Position numbers and translations under genes: made by a program
Shown: one piece after another, positions 1 through 14,200 of the stretch
Position numbering within the stretch: position 1 is the first letter of the stretch
Layout: each line of letters begins with the position of its first letter
Notes under the pieces: model-generated
What the model was told of the DNA's origin: nothing
The model's database searches: none
What the model saw: only the letters and a program-made list of their open reading frames with translations
Assembly: GCA_001414345.1 (NCBI GenBank)
Contig: LLCB01000016.1
Span: 62,001-126,000, forward strand
Origin: Hymenoscyphus infarciens
Taxonomy: Eukaryota; Ascomycota; Leotiomycetes; Helotiales; Helotiaceae
Direction: 5' to 3'
DNA length: 64,000 nt

Positions 1-3000
1 TTTTTAGAACTAGAGATATCTTAATATTAGTAATTAAAATTATAAGTATATTATTATCTAACTACTTATTACTATTTATACTCTACTTTAATCTACTATA
101 TTATTTTAATTTAAAGTATTAGCTATTAAGTTTAATATTATCTATAAGAGAAACTAGAGTACTATCTCTTTTCTATTTTTATACCTTATAATCTAATAAG
201 TATATAGCTTTCTCTTTTAAGTAAGTAAGAATAGTTTTATTATATAAGTTAGTAGATTTAAGACTAATATCTCTTATTAGTATATTTATAGTATAAATAA
301 ATATAGAAAAAATATCGCCTTTAACTATCTTTCTACGTTTTTTAAACTCTAAAATAGTTAAGTAATTAAGTTAGTATATAACGTTTCTAATCTCTTTAAA
401 GACTTTATTAATATATTTTAAATTACTTTTTCTTTAAAGTAAAGTAAGAATATTAATTCCTTCTATTATATATATATCTTTATTATCTAGTAAGTATATA
501 TTCTTAAGTATAGGTTTAGCTCTCTATTATCTACTTAATTAAGAAAAAGATACTCTAATCTAAGCCTTTACTTATAATAGAATATATATAATACTATTAT
601 AATACTTCTTATACCTTAATTATTATTTTATAATTAAATAAAGATCTTTTATAAGAATAATAAAAAATAGTTAGTTAATATTAGTATAATTATAAAAGGC
701 TATAGCTTTATTAAGAATTCTAAAAAGACTTTTACTAACTTCTAAAGTTATAATTCTAAGACTAGCTAAGTAATACTAAATATTAGTATTATTAGTTAGA
801 GAAGGAACCTTATAGTATTTATTATTTATAAAGAAGTTAAGTTTAAATTATAGAAGTATTATAAATTAAAAATATAAATATAGATATAGATAACTTATAA
901 AATATAAGAGTAAGTAAGGTCTATATTTATAAGAGCTATAGTTATAAGTTAGTCTCTATTTTAAGAAATAAATATAGAATAGTATACTAAATTAATTATA
1001 TTATACTAAAATATAATTAAGTATTTAATAATATTATATAAAGTTAGATATATAAAGTTAAAGTTAAATTAGCTCTAATACTTAGTTATATATTAACTTA
1101 AACCTTATCTATTTCTAATAGTTATATAATATACTAGGTAGGTCTTTATCTTAGTAAATAAACTACCTTAAGATAAGGTATTTACTTCTTCCTTCTTATA
1201 ACTCTAATATGTTCTTAAATAAGCTACTCTCTATAATCTACCTCGTTCTAGAGCTAATTAGATAATACTTAGTATTCTTACTATAACGTATAAACATTAT
1301 AGTAAGTTAAAAGTATCTTATAGCTTTATAGTATCTTATAGTACTAATACTTTATACTATTACTAATTATTATTAGATTCCTTATAAGGCTAGTCTTCTA
1401 CTACTTATATTAGTATACTAAGAATAGTATAAATATAATCTTTAGTTTTCTAATACTAATTAGTCTACTTATCTTTATAATACTAAGATCTCTATCTCTC
1501 TTATTAAATAGAAGTACTTCTTAAAGAATTAAGTAAGTATTAATTAATTAAACTTTTTAATCTAAGCTAATTAGCTAAAACTTTACTACTCTTAGTATTT
1601 TAACCTTTTAAACTTATGTTTCTTCTAAACCTATTAATAATTCTTATTATACTATTATTACTTCTACTAGTACTAATGATTCTTAACGTATAGTTATTAT
1701 ATTTAGAGCTTTTATAACCTCTTAGAATACTTTTTAAAAGTTATTCTATATCTCTCTCTAAATACTTACTTACTATAGATCTCCTTATAAATCTTCTTAT
1801 ATAGCTATATAGTTACCTTAGTTACTTATATTTATATATTAATTAAGTATTTTTTTATATTTACTAAGCCTACTTAACGTCTATATTATTAATAATACTA
1901 TTAATAATACTAATAATAATAATAATATACTTGATCTTAATAATACTAGTTATAGAGATGTTTTAGAATATATAGGTAAAATAGGATTATAACTTACTTT
2001 ACTTTAATAAAGTTTTATAAATAAAACTTTAAATTTTCTTAAAATATAAGTTAGTATTATAGGAATTACTAAAATCTAGATTAATATAGTATTTAATTAT
2101 ACTTATTAAAGCCTTTAAACTAGTCTCTTACTAATTAAAAGATATACTACTAAAAAATCTAAGTATTTTACTAAGCGTTAGAATAGCTTACTAAAGTCTA
2201 TAGTTCTTAAGACTTTTTTATATATTAGTTAATTCTACTATATAGCTACTAAAAAGCTTAAATTTCTAGATAATACTATTACTAAATATAAGTAAATTTA
2301 AATAATTATATACTAAAGAAAAAAGTAACGCTTAGAACTTATTTCTTATAATAAGTTAAAGAGTTTTAATATTTCTAATATTTTACTTAATTATTATTAT
2401 AGATAAGTTATAGTTTATAGTTTATATTCTAATATAATTATCTTTTTTTTTTATTTTTTTATACTTATACTAAGAGGCTTTAGAAGTTTAGTAGTGTTTT
2501 CTATAATAATCTCTAGCTAGCTATATTAATAAGAGAGGTATAGCTACCTAGAAGTCTTATAGTTCTATATTTATTACTAGTATTTAGTAGTATTTTTTAA
2601 TAATATTTATAAGTATATTCTTTATCTAATAATAGCTAGAGTCTTAAGCCTTACTTTTTCTACATTCTTATATATAGTTTTTTTAAAATATAATTAGTTA
2701 TAAGAGTATAGTTTATTATTTATACTATTTAGCAGTTCTTAAAGTTAATTAATTTAGTTATTTTAAAAGCTTTATTATTATATTATTCTAAATATATATA
2801 GTTAAATATATTATTATACTAAATAAAATAGTAACGCTCTAATTAGATAATACTATATATTAAAAAGCTACTATATTAGTACTAATAAGGTAGTACTAAT
2901 ATAGTAACTATATATAGTTAGAACTAAATATAATCGCTTTCTTTATCTTAATACTTATAAGTATAAAAAGACTTTAATTAATTAAAGTAATACTTAATAA

Positions 3001-6000
3001 AGAAAGAGTTATATCTATAAATTACCTAAGATAATTTTATAAGATAATTTCTTAAGATAATTTCCTAAGATATTAAACGCTTTTTAAAAAATAAAATAAA
3101 AGAGTATTATACTTCTCTTAATATAAAGCTATAAAGTTAAAAGTAAAAAGGATAGTTATAAGAAAGTAGTAACTTTATTTAATTATTATTTAAATAATCC
3201 TTTTATATATAGATTTCTTAGTAAATAAGTATAAATTATTTTCCTATTATCTACTTATTTTTATTTATATTATAAGGCTTTTTTACTAGCTTTAAGTTCT
3301 TAGATATATTATCTCTTTAACTATAGAGAAGCTTTTATTTTAAATCTATTATATATCTTATATCTAAATAAATAATTAAAAAAGAAGGTCTTCTTAGATA
3401 AGCTATCTTTTATCTATTACTTAATAGTTCTATTAAAGTTAAACTAGGAAAAGGAGAAGAAGCTAAACTTTAAATATATATAGTTAATTTATTTCTATAT
3501 TTATTTAAATAGAATTCTTATAATTAAATAATAAATAATATATAAAGAAGTTATTTCTATCTTTTATTATATATTCTATCTTTATAAATCTAAAAAATTT
3601 TTACCTACTTTTAAAAGAAGATTAAAAACTCTATATATTAGTAAGTATAAATAAATATAATCTACCTAGTATTTTTATTATTAAAGTTTATATATTATCT
3701 TTTACTTTTATTATAAGGTTTATAATAAGAAGTTATTAAAGTTAGCCTAGTTTTAGAAATCTATTAATATCTTAAAAATATTTATTAACTTTATAGTTAA
3801 TAAAATAATCTAGATATTAATTATAGTCTTAGTTTATAAGAGAAAACGTTTCTAGTTAAGCTTTTATTTAATATAATTCTATTAAATATAATTCTATTTA
3901 AGAGAATTCTATTTAGACGTTATTTTAAAAACTTTATTTTATTAATATTATAATACTAAGTTAAAAATTAATTTAAAAGTATAATCTTTATTATAATCTT
4001 TATAAAAAATATATATCTATTATATTTATACTTACTTATAACTCGTTATTCCTTTACTACTAGCTTTTCTATAATATTACTATACTCTTTAATATACCTA
4101 TTCTTCTCTATAAATTATCTTTTAATTTTCTATACTAATTTAAATTTTACTATAACTAATAGTTTACTAGTTACTAACCTACGAATTCAAATTCTATTAT
4201 TTCTTTACTATATTAGAAAGAGATATTTTCTTTTAAAAAACAACTACTCTATATCTTACTCTATATACTCTATACTTTATTATATATTTAGTTAGTCTAC
4301 TATCTTAACTAACGTTCTTAGAATACTTCTTAGAGTATAAAGTATAATATTTAGTATTAAAAACGAATTACTTATACTTAATAAGTATTATCTATTACTA
4401 AAGATTATTTATTATTTTCTACTTTAAAAGGAATAGCTATTATATATAATAAAGAAAAAATTTAGTTTATAAGTTAAATTTATATATTAGATTTAGCTAA
4501 GATAATTAGTAGAGTAGAGCTAGAGCTAAGTAGACTAGAATAGACTAGAGTAGAGCTTTATTTATAAAATATAATTTATTTATTTATTAATAGTAGAATC
4601 TCTTATAAATTATATTAATATTAAGTCTTTATTTCTTTTTTTATATTTACTTTTATACTATCTTCTTTTAATATTATATATTATAATCTCTATAATTTAT
4701 ATCTCTAATTTTAAATTTAAGCTAAGATTTAAGTCTACTTCTAATAAAAGATCTAAGATATACTTAGTTTTAATATAATTAGCTTAATATAGGAATATAA
4801 AGACTTTAAAGTCTATTAAAAAATAATACTTAACTAGTAAAAAAATCCCTCTACTTATACTTAAAGCTAATTTAAAGTAGAGAATTTATAAATTCTCTAT
4901 TATAAGAACCTATACCTTTACTTATAAAAGACTAAATAATAAAAAACTAGTATTTAGTATCTATACTTTAGATCTCTTAACTAAAGAATATTATTAGTTT
5001 AGAGTTAAATATAGTAAACTAGATTCTAATAATATAGCTTATTTTAATAAAGAGGATTTTAGCTTTTCTAAAAATATAAAATTATATTCTTTAAAGAACT
5101 TTAATCTTTTAGTAATAATATAGAAGAAGTAAGTTTAGCTTATTACTACTTAGTTATTAGTTATTTATAATTTTTAAATTATAAGCTTTTATTTAATAAA
5201 AGAGGAGATAAGTATAGTTAAAGATTACTTAAGAAAATCTATATAAGGTTCTTAAGAGTTTCTATTATTTATCTTACTTTTTAATAATCTTATATATAAT
5301 CTTATAATTTATACTATATTTAAAGAAAAGGTTAGATTTACTATATACTATTTAAAAAACCTTTTACTTAGATAATTAGCTATATATATTTAAAAAAAAT
5401 AGAGCTAAGGTATAGTCTCTCTAGTATTAGTTACTTTAAGAGTAATTTAAAACTCTATATAATAACTACTATAAAATTATAAAATTACTTTAAATCTTTA
5501 TTAATAGCTTAATATCTTATTAAGAATCTAGCTAGTATATAAACGTAATTATTATATTAATCTATATTAGAAGACGTTATCTTAGCTTAAATAATATAAA
5601 TACTATTAAGAATTTAACTTAGCTTCTTAGAGTTTATATAAAAAAGAGATTAAATATAGATATAATAATAGATATTAAACTTAGAAGAGATATTTATAAT
5701 TTTAAAGTTTTAAATAGATTAGAATTTTATAAATTAATATAAAGCTATAGTTAGTTTCTAAATTATTATATAAACTTTAAACTAATACTATATAGAAATA
5801 AAATAATCTTATAAGATAGAGGATTTAGTAAATAGTATTAAGAAGAAATAGAAACTTACTATATAGTTAATATTTTAATATTATCTTATTTTAAATATAT
5901 TATAAATTATTTTATTATATTAAATATATCTAAATTAGATAAGTTATAAGAAATAGAGTAGAAATAGAGTATATAATAGATAGTAGTAGAAGTTAGAATT

Positions 6001-6429
6001 AATAAGTAGTACTTAGATATATATAGGATAAATAGTAGAGTAGAAGCTTAAATTTTAACTAATAAAATATAAGTATATACTATATATCTTCTATCTCTCT
6101 TTTATCTTATAATATATTATATATTTAATTTTACTCTCTTCTTTAAAAAAAAATAGTAAGTTCCTCTACTAATAAATATATATAAATCTTCTTTTAAATA
6201 TCTTTACTTATTACTAACTACTTTTAATAACTTAACTAGATAGTTTTAGTATTAAATCTAGTTCTTATATAGATAAGTTTAATTCTCTTCTTTTTTAATA
6301 TATTTACTTAAGTTCTTCTTTTTAGAAGTCGAATATATAATTTTATATATGTTATATTAAAGCTTATAAGTAAACAAGTATTTATATTCTTTTAAATATC
6401 TTATCTTAATAAACCTAATAAGATTAGTA

Positions 6430-6660
6430 GTATATTAGAGTATATATTAGTAGTATTAATATTAGAAATATTACTTATAATACTATAGTTACTAGTAGTA
6501 TTATTAGTAGTATTAATATTAGAAATATTACTTATAATACTATAGTTACTAGTAGTATTATTAGTAGTATTAATATTAGAAGTATTACTAGTAATAATAG
6601 AAGTACTATTATTACTAGTAATACTATTATTACTATTATTACTATTAGTTAAGTAGAGTA
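6430..6660. repeat. Tandem repeat, ~66-bp unit
   Basis: A unit of about 66 bp beginning near GTATTAATATTAGAAATATT occurs twice almost identically. A third, partial copy decays into a run of short TAGTAATACTATTATTACTA-like units. It lies inside RIP-saturated DNA and shows no coding frame. Confidence 0.75.
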
Positions 6661-7677
6661 TTTATTATAATAGGTTAGGAATATAAGTTTTAAATAGGAA
6701 TATAATCTTCTAAATTAATATAGAATAAGCGTTAGTCTCTAAGAACTCTCTAGTCTATATAAGTAAATAAAATACTTAAGGTCTAAAGCCTATTTCTTTA
6801 TATACTTCTTTAAATTAATTCTCTATATAAGTATAGAAATAGCTTATTTTATTAGTTTCTTTATCTTAGCTCTAATTACTAATATAATATATTATTTTAT
6901 ATTTATATTTTTCTAAGATCTTTATCTATTATTCTTATATTAGCTAAGAGCTAAGATTTTATAATTTATATCTTATTTTATTTATATACTAATTAATATA
7001 AAGGCTTTATTTATAGTTTTATTTCTATAATTCTTAATATACTACTTCTATTTACTAATATCTACTTAGATATTTTCTACTACTAGTATAGCTTAGTATA
7101 CTATTATATATTTATCTTTTACTTCTTTATCCTAGTTAGCTCTCTCTTATTTATTAAGTTTCTACTACTAATTAGATATAAATATAGAACTATAACTATC
7201 TATTAGAAAGTTATTTAAGTCCTTCTTTTATTATTATTTATATTTTTCTAGAATATCTTATTTCTTTCTTTTTTAAAATAAATCTTAACTTATAGGAATT
7301 TAATAGATTATAAAAGAAAATCCCTTTATAGACTTTCTAATATACTTAAAAATTTAGTTAATATTTTCTCTTTATTATAGTTTAATAATCTTAGTTATAA
7401 AGTTATTAAAATTATAAGTTAAGTAGTTAATTTAATTCTTAACTATTATAGAGAGTAGAGGTCTAGGTTAATTATATTTTATTTATCTAAGGTTAGAAGC
7501 TTTATAATACTAGTTTTCCTAATAAAGTTCTTTATTATCCCTAGTATTCTCTTTACTACTATTATTTAGAAGACTATTCTTACTTATATTATTATCTAAA
7601 TTATTATCTAGATTATTATCTAGATTATTATTTAGATTATTATCTAATAGACTACTATATTTATTAATAACTTAAAA

Positions 7678-8030
7678 AGAGAGAGTATTTAGCTAGATAA
7701 GGAGCTACTTATTAGTAACTTAGAAAGAGAGAGGATTTAGCTAGATAAGAGGCTACTTATTAGTAACTTAAAGAGAGAGAGGATTTAGCTAGATAAAAGG
7801 CTACTTATTAGTAACTTAGGAAGAGAGGGAATTTAGCTAGATAAGAAGCTACCTATTAGTAACTTAAAGAGAGAGGGAATTTAGCTAGATAAGAGACTAT
7901 CTATTAGTAACTTAAAAAAGGAGGAGATTTAACTAGATAAGAGGTTACTTATTAGTAACTTAAGAAGAGAGAGGATTTAGCTAAATAAGAAGCTACTTAT
8001 TAATAACTTAAAAAGAGAGAGGATTCTCTT
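7678..8030. repeat. Tandem repeat, ~48-bp unit, 7 copies
   Basis: Seven degenerate copies of a 47-49 bp unit lie head to tail. Each contains TTTAGCTAGATAA, then CTACTTATTAGTAACTTA, then a purine-rich GAGAGAG tract. Copies start near 7690, 7738, 7787, 7834, 7882, 7929 and 7978. Differences between copies are mainly A/G and C/T. The period of 48 equals 16 codons, so this may be a decayed coding repeat, but frames now contain stops. Confidence 0.8.
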
Positions 8031-11000
8031 AAACTATACTTATTATTACTCTTTTTATTCTATTCTAGTTTAATTTAGTTTAACTAGATCTTTTCTTTCC
8101 TCTAAAAGTAAAAGGTTAACTTATTTATAACTTAGTATTATTATAAATATTAGTAGATAACTAAGTTAAAATAGAGTAATAAAGATAATAAGAGAGTAAT
8201 ATATATTATAAGAGCTATATTAGAGGTAATATTAAAAGTAGTTATTTAATATATCTAGGCAATTTTTATTAAAAAAGAGAATTATTTTATTAAAATAATT
8301 TTATATATATTTAACTATATTTATAGAGTTAGAAGAATTAGTACTTAAGTATTTAATTAAAGTACTAACTAGAAATAACTAAAAAAAACTCTAGAATAAG
8401 TAATAACTAAAAGTAGACTAATAAAAAGGTAGAATATAATAAAATATAATTAAAAATCTTCTAACTTCTTAAGTAAAATTATTTAAGCTAAAGTATTTAG
8501 TATTTAAGGATTATCTTTTAATTATCTACTTATAAACTATACTTAGAAAGTTAAAGACTTAGACTAAATTCTAGCTATTAGTATTATAATAATATTATAT
8601 TTTAACTTTTATCTTTTAATCTTCTACTATTTATATTACCTATACTATATATAGTCCTTCTATACTACTACAACTCTTAAAATATAGTATATATTTATTT
8701 CTTCTATTAAGCCTTTTATAACTGTTATTATAATAATAATTAATTTAATACTTTATACTCTCTTTAAATTAATAAATATATAATATAATAAAACTAACCT
8801 AGGCTCTTAACTAATATTAATTTATATTATATACTTTATAAATAGTTTATAAACGAAAAATTATAATACGCTTAGAAGTTCTTAAAAAGCTTAAAAGAGT
8901 ATAAAATAGCTATAATAGAAATTAAAAAATTATCTCTTAAAGTAAATAGTATTTACTAGACTAAAATAAACTAAACTAATTAATATTTCCTACTTCTTCT
9001 AATATAATAATATATTATATTTTATATATAAAAATATAATATTATTAAGAAGAGTAGTAAAAAAAACTAGTAAAATATAAATAATTTATATAAGGAACTT
9101 TAAGTTAGATACTCTTACTTAAAGAACCTCTATTTAAAATTTATTTAATTATACTAATAAAAAATTAATAACTTTATTAAGTTAAAAGCTTAAAAGTTAG
9201 ATAAAAAGAAGTTATTTAAAGTTAATAAAGAAATAATTAAATAAAAGATAGTTATAAGCTTATAGCTTTACTCTACTTAGAATAGTAATACTTTAATTCT
9301 ACTAATTAAGCTAGAGAGCTTAAAAAATAGGAAAGTAAATATATAATAAGAAGTAGTATAGTAATTAGAATTAAAAGACGTCTATTAACCTACTCTTTTA
9401 CTTATATATAAAATAGTATAAAAATAATTATAAAAAACCTAGGAAACGGTTATAGAAGAATATACTAATTTACTCTCTTAAGATATAATTTCTATTTATA
9501 AATCGACTTTATCTACTTATTAAACTTAGTAATATAAACCTATTTATCTTTTTAAAAATAGAACTTTAAAATCTAATAATATATCTTTTAAATTAAAGCT
9601 ATTACCTTTATCTAATAATTAATACTTACTAAAGATTTAATAATACTAGTTATATTTTTTACTAAATATAGAAACCTTTCTATAAAATTAAACTATTAAT
9701 AGTTTAATTCTATAGAATATCTATATATACTATATAATTTATAAAGTATAAAGTATTAGCTAAAGAATAAAAAATAAATACTAAAGATAGATTATTTAGT
9801 AGTAGTTAAGAAGAAGCTTATTTTTAACTAATTTTATATACTAAAAAATAATTTAATAATAATAAAAAAAGACTTATTAATACCTAAATTATAAGAGCCT
9901 AAATTACTCTTATAATTTAGTATTAAAGTAGGATATATATATATTAAAACATAAGAATATTTAAAATATTATAAAGAAAGATAATTACTAATATATTTAA
10001 GAATACTAATATTATATTATAAAAGGCTAGATTTTTCTTCTATATATAAGAAGTTAAAAAAACCTAGCTAGATATATAATAAATAACTCTAGAATAATAC
10101 TAGCTAGCTTAGTCTTAATTATTATTAAGATAATATTATTCTACTACTATAAATATACTTAGTAAATAATAGAAGAATATTTATTTCTCTTAGTTACTAT
10201 CTTTAAGTTTAATAATAACTTAAATATTATTTTAATAATAAAAACTAGTACTTTAATACTTCTTTTAAATAGGCTCTTAAGACTTATTATTATTAGCGTT
10301 AGTATTATTAGTATCTATATTAAATCGATATTTATACTTAAGCTCTAAGACCTTTTACTATTTAATTTATTAGTTATATTCTAAGTAAGTATAAAGAAAA
10401 GCTTACTTAATTAGACTTCTTATACTTTTAAATATCTAGCTTAGTAGTATTATAGAATTCTTTAAACTATAGTTTATTAGTAAAAGAATAAGAGAGATAG
10501 TTTTATATTTCTTATAGTAGAGATACTCTTAAGAGTTAATTAATAATATAATAAGTCTTTATACTAATTAGCTATATTCTTAAGCTTATATATCTTCTTT
10601 TTAGCTTTAAATAAAGAAATAACTATTTCCTCTTACTTCTTAATAATAGCTTTTAACTAGCTTAACTTATTATAAATACTATTAAACTTAGCTTATAACT
10701 TAACTAAGAAAAGGGATTTTAGAAAAAGCTAAAGTTATATATTATCTTAAGTAGTAAAGAATTCGTTCTTACCTATACTATCTCTACTAAAGTTATAAAG
10801 TCGTTAACCTATATAGCTTAATATACTAGCTAGAAGCGCCTAATTAACTAGGTTACTATTAGTAAGTTTACTAGTAAGAGTATTAAAAGTATTAGAAGTA
10901 GATATAGTAGTAAAATAATAATAAGATAATATATTAGAATAATAGATATTTAAGAGGTTATAATAAGAAGGTTCTAAAAGGTTAACTATAAAGGCTTATA

Positions 11001-11107
11001 AAAGGACGAGAGCACTAGAACTTATACTAGAGGTAATAGACTTAATATAAAGTTCTATAACGAGCCAAAGACGTATAATAAGGCTAAAGACGTATAACAA
11101 GGCTAAA

Positions 11108-11213
11108 GACTTATAATAAAGACTTATAATAAAGACTTATAATAAAGACTTATAATAAAGACTTATAATAAAGACTTATAATAAAGACTTATAATAAAGA
11201 CTTACTAAAGAAG
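11108..11213. repeat. Tandem repeat, 13-bp unit, ~8 copies
   Basis: GACTTATAATAAA is repeated with an exact 13-bp period from 11108. It is preceded by two related longer units (AAAGACGTATAATAAGGCT type) at about 11060-11107. It is a simple minisatellite in the AT-rich desert with no coding potential seen. Confidence 0.85.
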
Positions 11214-14200
11214 CTTTTATAAGGTTAAGTATAAAGGCTTATAATTTATAAAAAAGACTTATAATAAAAGCTTATTAGAGAAGAATAATTAAAAGGCTAT
11301 TAGGTAATAAGGTTATATTAAGTTAAAGTTAAAGTTAAAATTAAAGTTAAAGTTATCTTAAAGTAGAGAATTAGTAAGGCCTTTACTAAGCTATAATACT
11401 AAGGCTTTATTTAGTTATATATTAAGTTAAGTTTTTATCTATTTATATATTTAGGTTTATTTACTCTTTAAATAACGTTTCTTTAATAAAATCTCTTTAT
11501 ATAGTTTAACTATCTATTTATCTTAAACTATACTACTTTATACTTACTTAGTTTATCTTATTTTTATTAGAGCTATATCTAGTAATAATTATATTAAAAC
11601 CTTTAATATAATCTCTATAATTTTTATTATTTACTCTTTTACTATTCTTACTATCTTTTATATTATTCTTATTACTACTATTACTATTACTATCTTCTTT
11701 ACTATTAATATTATATTTAAAGAGAATATTACTCTAGTTTAGAGTAGTATCTAAAGTAGTATTTAAATATACTAAAAATATAGTTAAAAGAAAAATATAG
11801 ATTCTTTAAAATATATCTAGATACTATTAGTCTTTATAAGAACTTTTAAATTAAACTTATATTTACTTACCTTTAAGCTTATTTTTAAAAATCTTATTCT
11901 TAATATTCTTATAATAATTTAATAAAGACTCGGCTATAAGTACTCTTTTAATAATTTATATATTCTATAAGTAGAGCTCTTATAGTATTAAAAAATAAGA
12001 ATAAGAAATTAAAAACGTTTAAAGTATATTAATTAACTAATTTACTACTTAAATCTATTTAGAAATTATAAACTTAACCTCTTTAATAGCTCTCTTATAC
12101 TTTAAAATAGTATTAATTCTATATAAAATAGTAATATCGTTTATAAAACTTATAAGTAAACTTAAGTTCTCTTTATCTAAAAGACTAAGCTAAGTACTTA
12201 TTCTAATCTTATACTACTATATCTTATAATTTAATTCTTCTTTAAAGAATATAAGATTAAATATTTATAATAATATTAGTAGTAGATTATAATTTTTAAA
12301 TAGTTAATTATATAATCTTTAGATTTCTTAACTTCTTTTAACTATAGAGAGTAGATAGTAGAATAAGGCTTTTATATATTCTATTAATTTTTTTATACTC
12401 TTTATATTAAAATAGTTATAAATATTCTAAACTTCTTAAACTTATTAAGTAGTTAGTTTATAATATTTATAAACCTCTACTTTAATTTAAAGATAAATTT
12501 AAGAGTTTTAATACTATTTATAATTTATACTTTTAACCTTCTAATCTTTATACCTTTAACTAGTTCTTAATAACTCTTATACTAATAATTTATATATATA
12601 TTTTAATAACTATCTAGTAGAATGTTTTCTAGATAAATAATATAAAATAATCTCTAAAGAGAAGTATTTTATTCTTTTAAGTACTTATTTTTTAATATTA
12701 ACTCTAAAAGGCTTAAAAATATTAAAGACTAATTAGTATTTATTCTTATAAGCTAGAATTCTATTTAAGTAAGTAAATAGTCTTTCCTTTATTACTATTA
12801 ATATAGCTTCTTTCTTTTTCTTAAACTACTTTTCTTAAATATACTAATAATCTTATAATTTATACTATATATTATCTTTTTTATCTATTAATTTACTTAT
12901 AATAAGATAAGCTTAAGTAGTAGTAATAGTATCTTTATATTAAGTATAGAGGGATTAAGTTCTCTTATATCTTTTATTTAAAGTAGAACTAAGTTCTTCT
13001 CTTTATATAAGTCCTTAATATTTTATTTAAGTATTTAAAAGAGCTTCTCTTAATAAAGTAGAGTATATATAATAGATTAAGACTAAATAACTTTTTAAAG
13101 ACTAGTCTCTTTCTACTCTCTCTCTATTACTTAATCTAAGAAATTATTATTAATAAGTACCTTATTATAATTAATAATCTAAAATATAAGAGTATTAATA
13201 AAAAGCGTTTATAGTATATCTTATCCTATATACTATTTTAGAGTACTCTCTCTTAAGATAAGACTAAAATTTATATATAATAGTATATTAAAATATAATA
13301 TATACTTAGTTAAGAAGTTAATTAAATATTAATTTTAAAAGATATACTATAACTTAAAAAAAAAAAAAGTCTTTTTATAATAAAAATTAATAAGTTAAAA
13401 GGTTATTCTATACTAGTAGACTACGTTTATTAACCTAGTCTAATCTAATCCTTTAAATTTATCTCTAGCTTTATTTTTAGCTATAGTTATTTAAAAATAA
13501 TAAAGATAACTATTATTAGGAATATTAGCCTTTAAACTATTCTCTTTCTTAAAAGAAAGTATTATACTATTCTCTACCTTATTAGATATAGAAACTACTA
13601 CGTCTATTTCTACTATACTAGAAGTAATATTAGATTTAGATTTAAAGTCTTAAATAAAGAATTTACTACTATTATTAAGCTACTAACTAAAAGATAGATT
13701 TTCTTATTCCTTTTTACGTTTTTATTAAAAATTACTATCTTAGCTCTAATTATATAAAGCTATTAGTCTATTATTATTATTATCTTAGAAGAAATAAGTA
13801 GAGTATATATAACCTAAAGATAAGGAAATAGTCTACTTATAGTCTAGTTAGTATTTATTAACTTTAGTATTAAAAAGCTCTTAATATCTATTTTCTACTA
13901 ATAACTAGTTATAGTAAGTATATACTTATATTTTTTTAAGATTAGGAATATAATAATAATACTAGTAAATAAGTAACTTTTATAATCTTATTACCTAAGA
14001 ATATTAAGAAAGCTTTTTAATTATAAAAACTTTATAAAAGAGCTTAAGAAGTTATAAATTAAAAGTAGATTATAAAAAGATAATAGTAGTTAGGAAAAAC
14101 CCCTTTTTAATAATTATATACGTTCTTATATATAAGTATTTATAATACTAGATATTTTTTTCCTTTATAGTAGCTAAAATATATTAGCTTATAAAATATA

